NCBI GenBank assembly: GCA_017991315.1
Contig: JAGOQS010000002.1
Location: 844,792 to 908,791 of the forward strand
DNA from: Ferrovibrio sp.
GTDB taxonomy: Bacteria; Pseudomonadota; Alphaproteobacteria; Ferrovibrionales; Ferrovibrionaceae
DNA: 64,000 nucleotides
Direction of reading: 5' to 3'
The notes below the pieces were generated by a model. It ran no database searches, had not been told where the DNA came from, and saw only the letters and a program-made list of their open reading frames with translations. Below, in pieces: positions 34,601 to 43,261 of this stretch. Numbering within the stretch: the first letter of the stretch is position 1; each line of letters opens with the position of its first letter. Position numbers and translations under genes: made by a program.

Positions 34601-35180
34601 CGAGCCGGCACCACCGCCCAGCCCAGCCCTGCCGCCGCGCCGTGCCGGCCTGCTGCGCGGCAAACTTATCCACCGCCTGCTGCAAAGCCTGCCCGAACTC
34701 GCGCCAGGGGAAAGAGCCTTGGCCGCACGCCGTTTCCTGGCGCATCCCGGCCATGGCCTGGCACTAGAGGAACAGGCGGAACTGGCCGAGGAAGTGTTGC
34801 GGCTGCTGGACGATCCGGTCTTTGCGCCGGTATTCTCAGGGGCTGCCCGCGTCGAGGCGCCACTGGCTGGCCGCGTCGGCGACCGTATCGTGGTCGGCCG
34901 GGTGGATCGCCTGATCGTGATGCCCGACAATGTGCTGGTGCTGGACTACAAGACCGACCGCCCGCCGCCTGCCAGCGCGGCAGAAACGGACCCTGCCTAC
35001 CTGATGCAAATGGCCCTGTATACCGCCCTTTTGCGCGCGATTTTTCCGCGCCACCGGATCAGTGCCGCCCTGCTCTGGACGCATGGCCCAAGCCTGATGC
35101 CGCTGCCGGAAGACCTGCTGTCTGCCTCACTGCATCGTGACTCGCCGCAAGCGCCCCCGGCTCCTAGCTTGAGACCATGA
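31692..35180 (+). CDS. addA: Double-strand break repair helicase AddA
   Basis: 1162 residues. Superfamily 1 helicase: Walker A AANAGSGKTS (about 31-40), DEAQDTSPDQW, VTVHGAKGLEAPIV and YVALTRAKDRLIV. After a Pro-rich linker (about residues 945-985) comes a RecB-like nuclease, VGRVDRLIVMPDNVLVLDYKT. It unwinds and trims broken DNA ends with AddB. Overlaps with both neighbours show tight translational coupling. Confidence 0.95.
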   Translation: MTMAARGEDDLLLHTRNQRGAADPGLSAWVAANAGSGKTSVLVDRVTRLLLAGTRPNGILCLTFTKAAAAEMANRLNKRLGDWALLPDDKLRPALTDLLSRPATAGDLDTARRLFARTLEAPGGLRLQTVHAFCEALLKRFPVEAGVPPHFSIADEPRAAELMQAARERMLRRALQDDGLSEALLFIAERLDDARFDKLLRALLNKRRDLVQWFDAAGGVENAIAELRQRLNVQADSETALIASHIASMPVADLRRAVAALSQGSKNDTLLADKLAPWLGDELPAARFLQEWLPAFFTSEGEPRKKLANKDALKLCPDADDILQAEQQRLMTLRDQLNALLVLRASASLLRLGAELLDGYAAAKRAQGLLDYDDLILRSRDLLTEPTQVAWVMFKLDQGIDHILVDEAQDTSPDQWRVIEALADDFFTGAGARPGLRTVFAVGDAKQSIYSFQGARPKAFLDMRDRFRHKAEDAALNFRVLPLQMSFRSTPAVLRLVDAVFRLEAAQAGVVEPGDVLEHRARRADAPGRVELWPTLAPPERQAAEAWDVPLDYIGADDPRVTLAKRIAGQVKSWLGREWLPGQGRMVSAGDVMILVRRRNAFFDAMVRELKLADVPVAGADRMQLAEQIAVQDLLAIADFCLLPEDDLTLATVLKGPLFNLPEDDLFALCHERGETARLWPTLRRRAAEKPLWTSAAEELSALLNRADRTTPFAFYAELLGAGGGRQRLLARLGQEADEPIDEFLAATLAYEREAAPSLQGFVAWFHAHAGEVKRDLDQGRGEVRVLTVHGAKGLEAPIVILPDTCDLPKAREDEGLLWREAETGSNQGSALFWPPRKEHDVAETAAIRQLRQAAQLEEYRRLLYVALTRAKDRLIVAGYLNGKTAKNGAPAGSWYALVQAAFDTLEGVTEAELPWGDTARIYANAGSESEKPENPEAEREREALPPWSRLPPGPEPSPPLPLSPSRPAREPAPPPSPALPPRRAGLLRGKLIHRLLQSLPELAPGERALAARRFLAHPGHGLALEEQAELAEEVLRLLDDPVFAPVFSGAARVEAPLAGRVGDRIVVGRVDRLIVMPDNVLVLDYKTDRPPPASAAETDPAYLMQMALYTALLRAIFPRHRISAALLWTHGPSLMPLPEDLLSASLHRDSPQAPPAPSLRP

Positions 35181-35926
35181 TGCGTAAGCTTTTCGGTAGC
35201 CTGATCCTCGCCCTTGCGCTTGGTCTGCCCGCCGCGCTTGGTCTTTCCAGTGTGCCAGCGCGGGCCGATCCGCCGACTCCGGTGGTGATCGAGATGTTCA
35301 CCAGCCAGGGCTGCGCCTCCTGCCCCCCCGCCGACCTGCTGATGCAGGGTTGGGCCAATGACCGCCAGGTGATCGCGCTGTCGCTGCATGTCGATTACTG
35401 GGATTACCTCGGCTGGCGCGACACGTTCGCCAAGCGCGGCCATACCGACCGCCAGCAGGCCTATGCCAAGTATTCCGGTTCGCGCCAGGTCTATACGCCG
35501 CAGGCGGTGGTGAACGGGCAGTATATCGCCGTGGGTTCCAACCGTGAGGCAGTGGAAGCCGCCGTGCGCAGTGCCATGAAGGACCGCCAGCTGGCGCTGA
35601 AGGCCGAGCGCGATGCCGATGGCAAGCCGCTGCGCCTGGCCATTCCGGGGCGCAAGGAATGGGAAGGCGAGGCAACAATCTGGCTCTGCCTGTTCGACAA
35701 GCGCCATGACGTGACCGTGCAGCGCGGCGAGAATAGCGGCAAGAGCCTGAGCTATGTGAACGTGGCACGTGCCTGGATCGATCTCGGGCGCTGGACCGGC
35801 GAGGCCGCCACGCTCGACCTGACACCGAAGCTGGTCAGCTACGACTGGGACAATCGCGGCGCGGTTGTGATGGTGCAGGCGAAAAAGGGCCAGATCCTCG
35901 GCGCCATCGACCTGGGTGGTAAATAG
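35177..35926 (+). CDS. DUF1223 exported thioredoxin-like protein
   Basis: 249 residues. A signal peptide (about 1-30, cleaved near ARA-DP) leads to VVIEMFTSQGCASCPPAD, where CASC is a thioredoxin-like CxxC. LSLHVDYWDYLGWRD is the DUF1223 hallmark. It is probably a periplasmic redox-active protein; substrate unknown. It starts within the addA 3' end. In many alphaproteobacteria a thioredoxin gene follows addA; here this CxxC protein takes that place. Confidence 0.82.
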   Translation: MMRKLFGSLILALALGLPAALGLSSVPARADPPTPVVIEMFTSQGCASCPPADLLMQGWANDRQVIALSLHVDYWDYLGWRDTFAKRGHTDRQQAYAKYSGSRQVYTPQAVVNGQYIAVGSNREAVEAAVRSAMKDRQLALKAERDADGKPLRLAIPGRKEWEGEATIWLCLFDKRHDVTVQRGENSGKSLSYVNVARAWIDLGRWTGEAATLDLTPKLVSYDWDNRGAVVMVQAKKGQILGAIDLGGK

Positions 35927-35972
35927 CGCTTCCTAATTGACGGAACCCGTCCGGAAGCCGAAGCTGAAAGCC

Positions 35973-36446
35973 ATGGCAGGCTCCTCTCCCTCCACATTGG
36001 CGCGGCTGCGCCCGGCGGAACGCCACGATACCCAGCGGCTGAAGCAGATCGCCAATGCCGCCTATGGCATCTATGCCGGCAGCATGGCGACGCCACCCCA
36101 GCCGGTACGCGACGATTATACCGCGCTGGTCAATGACGATGCCGTATTCGTTGCCGAGAGCCAGGAAGGGGTTGCCGGCTTCACCGTGCTGCTGCCGATT
36201 CACAACGCGCTGCTGCTGCATGCCCTGGCAGTGGCGCCGGAGGCACAACGCCAGGGCGTCGGCGCGCAATTGCTGCATTTCGCCCTCAGCCATGCCATCA
36301 GCCAGGGCTTGCCGGCCCTGGAAGTCTCGCTGGAGCGGGCCATGCTGCCACTGTTGGGCTGGTTCGGCCGCTTCGGCTTCGAAACCATCCGCTCGCCTGG
36401 CCCCGGCGGCTACCAACGCTATTATCTGCGGCGTAGACTGCCCTGA
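35973..36446 (+). CDS. GNAT-family N-acetyltransferase
   Basis: 157 residues. LHALAVAPEAQRQGVGAQLL is the acetyl-CoA binding segment and WFGRFGFETI the terminal beta strand. The start is uncertain: ATG at 35973 is used here, but a TTG at 35937 would add 12 residues. Substrate unknown. It sits 46 bases after the DUF1223 gene. Confidence 0.8.
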   Translation: MAGSSPSTLARLRPAERHDTQRLKQIANAAYGIYAGSMATPPQPVRDDYTALVNDDAVFVAESQEGVAGFTVLLPIHNALLLHALAVAPEAQRQGVGAQLLHFALSHAISQGLPALEVSLERAMLPLLGWFGRFGFETIRSPGPGGYQRYYLRRRLP

Positions 36447-36484
36447 CCAAGCATCAAAAATAGAAAAGTCCGAGGAAACACCCG

Positions 36485-37306
36485 ATGTCCGCTTCGCCGA
36501 AAGATGCCCCGGCCGCTGCCCCCAAACCGGCGCTACCCTCCTCCACCATGCTGATGCTGCGCGACGACGCTGAAGCCGGCCTGCAGGTCTTCATGGTGAA
36601 GCGCAATTACGCCATCGATTTCGCCTCCGGCGCCCTGGTGTTTCCGGGCGGCAAACTGGCCGAGGGCGATAGCGACCCGCGCCTTGGCAACCATCTGCGC
36701 CAGGGCAGGCTGGGGGCCGACTTGCTGCCCTATGCACTCGGCGCCATCCGCGAAAGCTTCGAGGAATCCGGCCTGCTGCTGGCGCGGGAGAAAGGGTCGG
36801 ACCGCTTTCTCGATGCCGCACGGGTGGAGAAACTCGATGGCTGGCGCGAGCCGCTCAACAAGGGCGAGAAAACCCTGCTCGACCTCGCCGAAGCCGAAGG
36901 CATTGAATATGCCGTGGATGCCGTTGTGCCCTTCGCGCATTGGGTCACGCCGGTGAGCATGCCGAAACGCTTCGATACCTGGTTCTTCCTGGCACCGGCA
37001 CCGGCCGACCAGATCGGCAGCCACGATGGCGGCGAATCCGTGGAATCCGAATGGATCAATCCCAACACCGCGCTGGCTGAGTGGGAGGCGAAGACCAAGA
37101 CCATTGTCTTCGCCACCCGCATGCAACTGGTAAAACTCGGCCGCAGCAGCACCAGCAGCGATGCCTTCAAGGCCTCTGCCGCCGATCCGATCATGACGGT
37201 GATGCCGGTGCTGGACAAGGACGCGCCTGGCGAGCCGCATCTGCGCATTCCGGCTGAGGCCGGCTATGGCATTACCAGCGTGCCGCTCAGCCGCGTCGGG
37301 ATGTGA
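36485..37306 (+). CDS. NUDIX hydrolase, NUDT19-like
   Basis: 273 residues. The Nudix box is split: LVFPGGKLAEGD is followed by about 20 extra residues before GAIRESFEESGLLL, which keeps the catalytic RExxEE-like core. This insertion is typical of NUDT19-like coenzyme-A diphosphatases, so CoA or acyl-CoA is a plausible substrate. A ribosome site (GAGGAAA) precedes the ATG. It is convergent with htpG across a palindromic repeat. Confidence 0.85.
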   Translation: MSASPKDAPAAAPKPALPSSTMLMLRDDAEAGLQVFMVKRNYAIDFASGALVFPGGKLAEGDSDPRLGNHLRQGRLGADLLPYALGAIRESFEESGLLLAREKGSDRFLDAARVEKLDGWREPLNKGEKTLLDLAEAEGIEYAVDAVVPFAHWVTPVSMPKRFDTWFFLAPAPADQIGSHDGGESVESEWINPNTALAEWEAKTKTIVFATRMQLVKLGRSSTSSDAFKASAADPIMTVMPVLDKDAPGEPHLRIPAEAGYGITSVPLSRVGM

Positions 37307-37320
37307 CTTACCCCCTCGTC

Positions 37321-37387
37321 ATGCGCGGGCTTGACCCGCGCATCTCTCGCCGCATCGGCACAAGACCCCCGGGTCAAGCCCGGGGGT
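37321..37387. repeat. Double palindromic intergenic repeat, copy 3
   Basis: Two perfect hairpins: ATGCGCGGG/CCCGCGCAT around CTTGA (37321-37343) and ACCCCCGGG/CCCGGGGGT around TCAAG (37365-37387). They lie between the converging NUDIX and htpG stop codons and could end transcription from both sides. Confidence 0.85.
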
Positions 37388-37398
37388 GACGAGGATAG

Positions 37399-39279
37399 TT
37401 AAACGATCCCCGCCGCCATCACGCGCGCCAGGCGCTGGGCGAAAGCCGTGGCATCGGTGAGTACCTCACCCTCCACCAGCTTGGCCTGATCGAGCAGCAG
37501 ATGCGCCGCATCCTGCAGGGCATCAGCAGCACCAGGCGCAGCCGCGCGTTCCGCCATGCGTCGGATCAGCGGATGGCGCGGATTGATCTCCAGGATGCGG
37601 AGCGAAGGCCCGAGCGCACTCAACTGCTTGTTCATGCGCAGCAGGCGTTCGAGATGCATGTCCATGTCGCCATCGGCGGCGACCAGGCAGCAGGCGCTAT
37701 CGGTCAGACGCGTGCTTTCGCGCACATCGCGCACCGCCTCGCCGAGAATGGTCTTGAGGGCCGCCACCAGGGTGCCGAGCGCCGCGCCTTCCACCGCCTC
37801 GCCCTTGTCCTCGGGCTGCGGCGCATCGGCGGCTGCCTCGATCTGATCCAGATCGGCGCCGCCGCGCGTCACCGAGCGGAACGGCTTACCCTGCCAGTCA
37901 GTGACCATCGAAAGCCAGAAATCATCCACCGGATCGGTGAGCAGCAGCACTTCCACACCCTTGGCGCGGAAGCCTTCAAGCTGCGGGCTGCGCTTCAGCG
38001 TCTCAAGCTGGTCGCCGGTGATGGTGTAGAGAGCGGTCTGGTTGGTCTTTAGCCGGCTGACATACTCATCCAGCGACACCCAGCCATCCTGGGTCGAGGA
38101 ACGGAAGCGCGCCAGTTTCAGCAGCTTCTCGCGATGCTCGGCATCCTCATAGATACCTTCCTTAAGCACCGCACCAAAGGTTTCCCAGAAAGTCGCGTAG
38201 GCTTCCGGTTCCTTCTCGGCCTTGCGCTCCAGTTCGGAGAGCACGCGCCGGGTGATCGCCTGCTTGATGCGCGCCAGGACCGGATTGTTCTGCAACATCT
38301 CGCGGCTGACATTCAGCGGCAGGTCGGCGGAATCCACCACGCCGCGCAGGAAGCGCAGCCAGGACGGCACCAAGCCCTCGCAATTATCGGTGATGAAGAC
38401 CCGGCGGACATAAAGTTTGAGCGCCGGCTTGCGCGCCGGATCGAACAGATCACGCGGCTGCATCGTCGGCACATAGAGCAGCAGGGTGTAATCCAGCTTA
38501 CCCTCGGCCCGGGTATGGAGGGTCAGCCAGGGATCATCGAAGGCATGGGCGACATGATGGTAGAAATCCTTGTACTGCTCCTCGGTGACATCGCTTTTCG
38601 CGCGCGTCCACAAGGCTGATGCGGCATTCAGCGTCTCGTTGTCCTTGCCCTCTTCCAGCAGCACCACGGGCAGGGCGATATGGTCGGAATAGGCCTTGAC
38701 GATACGGCGCAGGTTGGCGGGATCGAGGAACTCATCCTCGCCCTCGCGCAGATGCAAAAGAATAGTGGTGCCACGGCCTTCATGCTCGGCCTCGCCGATA
38801 GTGAAGCTGCCCGAGCCGTCGGAGATCCAGCGCCAGGCTTCCGGCTCACCGGCGCGACGCGACACCACTTCCACCTTGGCCGCCACCATGAAGGCGGAAT
38901 AGAAACCGACGCCGAACTGGCCAATCAGCGACATATCCTTGGCATTGTCGCCGGAGAGGCCGGCCATGAATTCGCCAGTACCAGAGCGCGCGATGGTGCC
39001 GAGATTGGCCACCAGTTCATCGCGGCTCATGCCGATGCCGTTATCGGCGATGGTCAGCGTCCGCGCCACCTTGTCGACACTAAGGCTGACCCGCAGCTCA
39101 TTGTCGCCATCCCACAGCGAGGCATCGGTCTGGGCCGCGAAGCGCAGCTTGTCGCAGGCATCCGAAGCATTCGAGATCAGCTCGCGAAGGAAAATTTCCT
39201 TCTGGCTGTAGAGCGAGTGGGTGACGATATGGAGCAGCCGCGTCACTTCGGCCTGAAAAGTCATGGTCTGGTCGGTCAT
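37399..39279 (-). CDS. htpG: Chaperone HtpG (Hsp90)
   Basis: 626 residues. GHKL ATPase N-terminus: FLRELISNASDACDKLRF, IADNGIGMSRDEL and GQFGVGFYSAFMVA. The middle-domain ATPase Arg lies near LPLNVSREMLQ, and the C-terminal dimerisation region is intact. Cytosolic chaperone. Palindromic repeats flank the gene on both sides. Confidence 0.97.
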   Translation of the reverse strand: MTDQTMTFQAEVTRLLHIVTHSLYSQKEIFLRELISNASDACDKLRFAAQTDASLWDGDNELRVSLSVDKVARTLTIADNGIGMSRDELVANLGTIARSGTGEFMAGLSGDNAKDMSLIGQFGVGFYSAFMVAAKVEVVSRRAGEPEAWRWISDGSGSFTIGEAEHEGRGTTILLHLREGEDEFLDPANLRRIVKAYSDHIALPVVLLEEGKDNETLNAASALWTRAKSDVTEEQYKDFYHHVAHAFDDPWLTLHTRAEGKLDYTLLLYVPTMQPRDLFDPARKPALKLYVRRVFITDNCEGLVPSWLRFLRGVVDSADLPLNVSREMLQNNPVLARIKQAITRRVLSELERKAEKEPEAYATFWETFGAVLKEGIYEDAEHREKLLKLARFRSSTQDGWVSLDEYVSRLKTNQTALYTITGDQLETLKRSPQLEGFRAKGVEVLLLTDPVDDFWLSMVTDWQGKPFRSVTRGGADLDQIEAAADAPQPEDKGEAVEGAALGTLVAALKTILGEAVRDVRESTRLTDSACCLVAADGDMDMHLERLLRMNKQLSALGPSLRILEINPRHPLIRRMAERAAAPGAADALQDAAHLLLDQAKLVEGEVLTDATAFAQRLARVMAAGIV

Positions 39280-39326
39280 CGATTCGTCCTCGTCGCTTCC
39301 AAGGCGGCGTTCGCCGGACGAATGGG

Positions 39327-39391
39327 ATGCCCGGGTCGAGCCCGGGCATGACGATTATGGGTTTTGTCATCCTCGGGCTTGACCCGAGGAT
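39327..39391. repeat. Double palindromic intergenic repeat, copy 4
   Basis: ATGCCCGGG/CCCGGGCAT around TCGAG (39327-39349) and ATCCTCGGG/CCCGAGGAT around CTTGA (39369-39391). The stem bases have changed together on both sides compared with copy 1 (CCTCGGG with CCCGAGG), so the hairpin is kept. Located between htpG and the DUF4340 gene. Confidence 0.85.
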
Positions 39392-39418
39392 CCCATTTGG
39401 GCGCCTGCCGCTAGAACC

Positions 39419-40552
39419 TCAGTCCTTCTTCTCTTCCTTGGGCTTCTCGTCCTCAAGCAGCTCAGAAAACCGGCGCAGCAAGTCGCGGGCGGCGTATTCC
39501 GACACCAGGTAGGACCAGCCGTTCATGCGGCCATTGGCCTCGTCGACCTGCTTCTGCGCGTCTTCCCGCTTGAGCAAGGCGGCATTGTCCTTGTCTTCCT
39601 TCACCAAGGCAGAGTCGTAGCCGAGCTGAATAGTGACCCAGGCTTTCTTGTCGGCGGCCGGCAGACTGCGCACCGTGGCACGCACGCCATCCAGCGTAAC
39701 AATCTCGGTGACATTGGCCTTGGAGAAATCATGCGCCGCGGCGCGGGCGACATCATCGAAGGCGATGAAGGCGAGCGCACCGGGGGCCGAGTTGGTGTCG
39801 TATTGCGACGACAGCTTCTTGCCCGCCGGGATCGCCTGGGCCGGCTTGAAATCGTCCTTGGCAGTGCCGTTCTCGCCATTGGTGCGCACCAGTTCCAGCA
39901 CCTCGCCATCGCTGTGGCGGATGGTGGTGCTGGCGACGCGTGCACGCTCGATGCGCACCATGTCCTTGTCCAGCCAGGCAACCGGATCGGCTGGCAGATC
40001 GACGCGGCCCTTGGCGAGCCAGGACTTGGTGTCGCTGACCAGACGCACATGCAGTTCCGCCGGCTTCGGGCCGATCTCGCGGGTGCGCACCTTGCCGACG
40101 ATCAATTCTGCCAGCGGCGTATTCTTGGCATCCAGCAGCTTCACCTTGATCGGGCCGGGATCTGCCTTCGCGGCCTCATCTGCCGGCTTGTAGGCCGCCG
40201 GATCGCTGACCTGGATGCGGTCATAGAGTTCCGGCTTGTCGGTGCGCGGCTCGATGGTCTGCAGTTCGGCGATGCCGAGGATGTTCTTGCGCAGGATGTC
40301 GCCCTTGACGCGATAGCCGTCCTTCGTGGGCATCACCCAGTATTCGCCGGCGCGCTCGATGCGGAAACGGCCTTTGAGGCTTTCCACTTCCAGCGCGGTG
40401 ACATCGTTCACCCGCTTCGCCAGATCGGGCAGCAGCGGCTTGGAAGCGAAATTCGCCTCCGTCGCCTGCTCGCGCTGCTGCGCCACATACCAGGCCACAC
40501 CGCTCAGCGCGACGGCCGCTACCAGCAGGATGACACCAACCTTGCCCTTCAT
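39419..40552 (-). CDS. DUF4340 domain-containing protein
   Basis: 377 residues. One N-terminal membrane helix (VILLVAAVALSGVAWYVA) is followed by a large extracytoplasmic region with repeated beta modules typical of DUF4340, and a Lys/Glu-rich end (EDEKPKEEKKD). DUF4340 proteins accompany GldG-type ABC components. It is the last gene of the four-gene transporter set, ten bases after the GldG-type gene. The start is the ATG at 40552, MKGKVGV; a longer frame would overlap that gene. Confidence 0.8.
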   Translation of the reverse strand: MKGKVGVILLVAAVALSGVAWYVAQQREQATEANFASKPLLPDLAKRVNDVTALEVESLKGRFRIERAGEYWVMPTKDGYRVKGDILRKNILGIAELQTIEPRTDKPELYDRIQVSDPAAYKPADEAAKADPGPIKVKLLDAKNTPLAELIVGKVRTREIGPKPAELHVRLVSDTKSWLAKGRVDLPADPVAWLDKDMVRIERARVASTTIRHSDGEVLELVRTNGENGTAKDDFKPAQAIPAGKKLSSQYDTNSAPGALAFIAFDDVARAAAHDFSKANVTEIVTLDGVRATVRSLPAADKKAWVTIQLGYDSALVKEDKDNAALLKREDAQKQVDEANGRMNGWSYLVSEYAARDLLRRFSELLEDEKPKEEKKD

Positions 40553-40562
40553 GGCTGTACCC

Positions 40563-42512
40563 TCATCCTTCCACACTACGCACGAACCGGCGGCGGCGCC
40601 AGGCAATGCCAAGCCCGATCGCCACCAGGGCGGCAAGCAGTGGCACCAGGCCGATATTGATGAACTTCACGCCAAGCTGCAGCTTCTCGATATCGCGGTT
40701 CAGCTCGCGCTGCACATTGCGCAGCTCCTTGCGCGTGGTCAGGATCTCGGCCCGCAGGCCTTCGATGGCGGCCTGCTGCTCGGCGCTGACCAGGGCATTG
40801 GTGCCGCTGCCACCAGTGCCGGCCTTGCTCTGCAACTCGGCGATCTGCTTCTCGGTCTCGTCCAGCTTCTTCTGCAGCGCGCGCTCGCGGGCCTGGTACT
40901 GCTGGTCGGCGGAGCGGCGCAGTTCCTCGATCACCAGGAACGGGCGCTGCGACTTGCCGCGGCTGCGCAGCCCGATCAGGTCACCGGAACCCGACAGGTT
41001 GTCGATGGCATTGACCAGGAAGTCGGCATTGGCGGCAATCGGCACATAGAGCGACTGACCGAACATCTGCTGCGTGCGCACCCAGAAGCGGTCATCCAGC
41101 AGGTCGGCATCGGCCACCAGCACGACATTGATCGGCTTGGCGCTTTCCTTCACCTGCGGGGCGGGCGCGGCAGCTTCCTTCTTCTCGCCATCCTTCTTGT
41201 CATCCGCCTTCGGGGCTGGCGGACCATCGGGGAAGGCGGTCTTGGCCGGGCCGGTGATGCGGGCGGCCAGCGTGTAGGTCTCGCCGGTGGCCTTGAACTT
41301 CTCGGCCAATGCCTGCGGGTTCGGATCGCCGCGCAGGTCGGCCACATCCATCAACATGGCATTCTTCGACGACTGCATCAGCGGCGTGATCGTGGTGGTG
41401 CCGCCCTCGCGCTTCTTGATCGCGCCAGCGGAAGCGACGTTGATCGAGGTGATCTGCGCGGTGATGATGTCGTCATGGCTCATCTGCGCCTCAGTCAGCG
41501 CCAGCCACGGGATGTAATCGGCAATCGCGCCGGCACCCTGGCGACCGGTCTGCACGCGCTGCGCCAGACTCAGGTCAGCAACGAATTTCGGCTCGATATC
41601 GACGCCCCAGGACTGGAACAGCTTGGGCAGCAGCGAGCCGCTGTCGCCACCCGGCATCGGCTGGCCGGTCATCGGGTTCGGCATCGCCGCCATGGTTTCC
41701 GAATAGGGATCGACGAAGGCGATCAGGCGACCGCCCTTCAGCACGAACTGGTCGATGGCATACTGCGCTTCATCCGAGAGGTCCTTCGGATGCGCCAGCA
41801 CGATGGTGTCGAACTTGTCGGTGATGTCTTCCGGCTTCGGCGCTTCCAGCACCTTGGCATCGAAGAACTGCTTCACCTGGCCCAGCACCAGATAGGGCTG
41901 CGCCTGGCCGCGCATCGCCGCCATGATGCCGCCCGGGCCGTATTCCAGCGGCAGCGAGCCGATGATGGCAATCGACGGCTTCTTCGGGTTGTTCAGGCCG
42001 TAGATCAGCTTGGTCAGGTCATATTCCAGGAACTGTTCCTTGTCGGCCTGGAAGAACGGGATCGATTCCTGCTGGTCGACGCTGTTGGTAGCAACCAGGC
42101 CGAAATAGAAATTCTGCCCCGACTGGCCGAGCGACACCGCCTGGATGCCGGCGGCGACGGCGCGGTCCTCGGCTTCCGAGAACGGCTCCGGATCGATCAC
42201 TTCGAGCCGCAGCTTGCCGCCGGAGAGCGCGGCGTAGCGTTCCAGCAATTCGCGCACGCGCTGGCCATACTGCTTGATCTGCGGCGCCTGGGTGGCGAGC
42301 TTGTCGGAGAAGAAGAAGCGGAGCGTGATCGGCTCCTGCAGCCCCTTCAGCACATTACGGGTGCCGTCCGAGAGCGTGTAGAGCCGCGCCTGGGTCAGAT
42401 CCAGCCGCGCATCGCGCAGGCCCTGGTTGGAGGCGACGTTGACGGCGAAGAACAGGGCAAAAGCCGCGACCAGGCCGGTGCCGGTGAGGAGAGTCTTGCT
42501 GCGCGCGTTCAT
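40563..42512 (-). CDS. GldG-family ABC-associated protein
   Basis: 649 residues. N-terminal and C-terminal membrane helices bracket an extracytoplasmic domain that includes LDLTQARLYTLSDGT, the family's hallmark, and IAIIGSLPLEYG. Before the last helix is a coiled coil (about 545-615) rich in charged heptads. GldG partners with GldA and GldF in gliding bacteroidetes, but homologues exist in non-gliders. It lies between the permease and DUF4340 genes. Confidence 0.85.
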   Translation of the reverse strand: MNARSKTLLTGTGLVAAFALFFAVNVASNQGLRDARLDLTQARLYTLSDGTRNVLKGLQEPITLRFFFSDKLATQAPQIKQYGQRVRELLERYAALSGGKLRLEVIDPEPFSEAEDRAVAAGIQAVSLGQSGQNFYFGLVATNSVDQQESIPFFQADKEQFLEYDLTKLIYGLNNPKKPSIAIIGSLPLEYGPGGIMAAMRGQAQPYLVLGQVKQFFDAKVLEAPKPEDITDKFDTIVLAHPKDLSDEAQYAIDQFVLKGGRLIAFVDPYSETMAAMPNPMTGQPMPGGDSGSLLPKLFQSWGVDIEPKFVADLSLAQRVQTGRQGAGAIADYIPWLALTEAQMSHDDIITAQITSINVASAGAIKKREGGTTTITPLMQSSKNAMLMDVADLRGDPNPQALAEKFKATGETYTLAARITGPAKTAFPDGPPAPKADDKKDGEKKEAAAPAPQVKESAKPINVVLVADADLLDDRFWVRTQQMFGQSLYVPIAANADFLVNAIDNLSGSGDLIGLRSRGKSQRPFLVIEELRRSADQQYQARERALQKKLDETEKQIAELQSKAGTGGSGTNALVSAEQQAAIEGLRAEILTTRKELRNVQRELNRDIEKLQLGVKFINIGLVPLLAALVAIGLGIAWRRRRFVRSVEG

Positions 42513-42515
42513 GGC

Positions 42516-43250
42516 TCAGCCCGCCTTCTTCATATCGACCACCACCGCCGTGGCATAGAGCCAGGCGGCGATCAGGGTAATGAAATAGATCAGATCGCGC
42601 AGGTCGATCACGCCTTCGATGATGGCATTGAAATGCCCGAGGAAGCTGAACGACGCGATGGTGTCGACCAGGATGGTCGGCGCCCAGCCGGAGAAGAAGT
42701 TCAGCACCATCGGCGCGCCGGACACGGTGAAGATGAAGCAGACCAGCACGCTCAGCACGAAGGCGATCACCTGATTGCGGGTCAGCGCCGAGAGGCAGCA
42801 GCTGATCGCGAGATAACCACCGGCCATCAAGAGGCTGCCGAGATAGCCGGCGAGGATGACGCCATGATCCGGCTGGCCAAGCCAGGCCACCGTGATCCAA
42901 AACGGGAAGGTGAGCGCCAGCGTGATGCCGGCGAAAGCCCAGGCGGCGAGGAACTTGGCCAACACGGCCTGACCCAGCGGGATCGGCAGCGTGAGCAGCA
43001 ATTCGATGGTGCCGCTCTTGCGCTCCTCGGCCCATAGCCGCATGCCGATGGCCGGCAGAAAGAACAGGTAAAGCCAGGGATGGAACAGGAAGAAGGCCTT
43101 AAGGTCGGCCTGGCCGCGCTCGAAGAACTGGCCGAGATAGAAGGTGAAGATGCCGGTGGTGAACAGGAACACCACGATGAAGACATAGGCGACGGGCGTG
43201 GAGAAGTAGCCTCCCAGCTCGCGGCGGAACACGGCGGACAATCCGGTCAT
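42516..43250 (-). CDS. ABC transporter permease (GldF-like)
   Basis: 244 residues with six predicted membrane helices. GMRLWAEERKSGTIELLLTLPI is the ABC-2 permease signature. It forms the channel for the ATPase encoded upstream. The start is the ATG at 43250 with GAGGA in front; an in-frame TTG five codons earlier overlaps the ATPase stop. Followed after three bases by the GldG-type gene. Confidence 0.85.
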   Translation of the reverse strand: MTGLSAVFRRELGGYFSTPVAYVFIVVFLFTTGIFTFYLGQFFERGQADLKAFFLFHPWLYLFFLPAIGMRLWAEERKSGTIELLLTLPIPLGQAVLAKFLAAWAFAGITLALTFPFWITVAWLGQPDHGVILAGYLGSLLMAGGYLAISCCLSALTRNQVIAFVLSVLVCFIFTVSGAPMVLNFFSGWAPTILVDTIASFSFLGHFNAIIEGVIDLRDLIYFITLIAAWLYATAVVVDMKKAG

Positions 43251-43261
43251 GGTGAAATTCC

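Noticed and set aside
40326..43037. A 903-codon open frame on the plus strand
   Set aside because: Antisense to the Gld-like operon with no recognisable domain.
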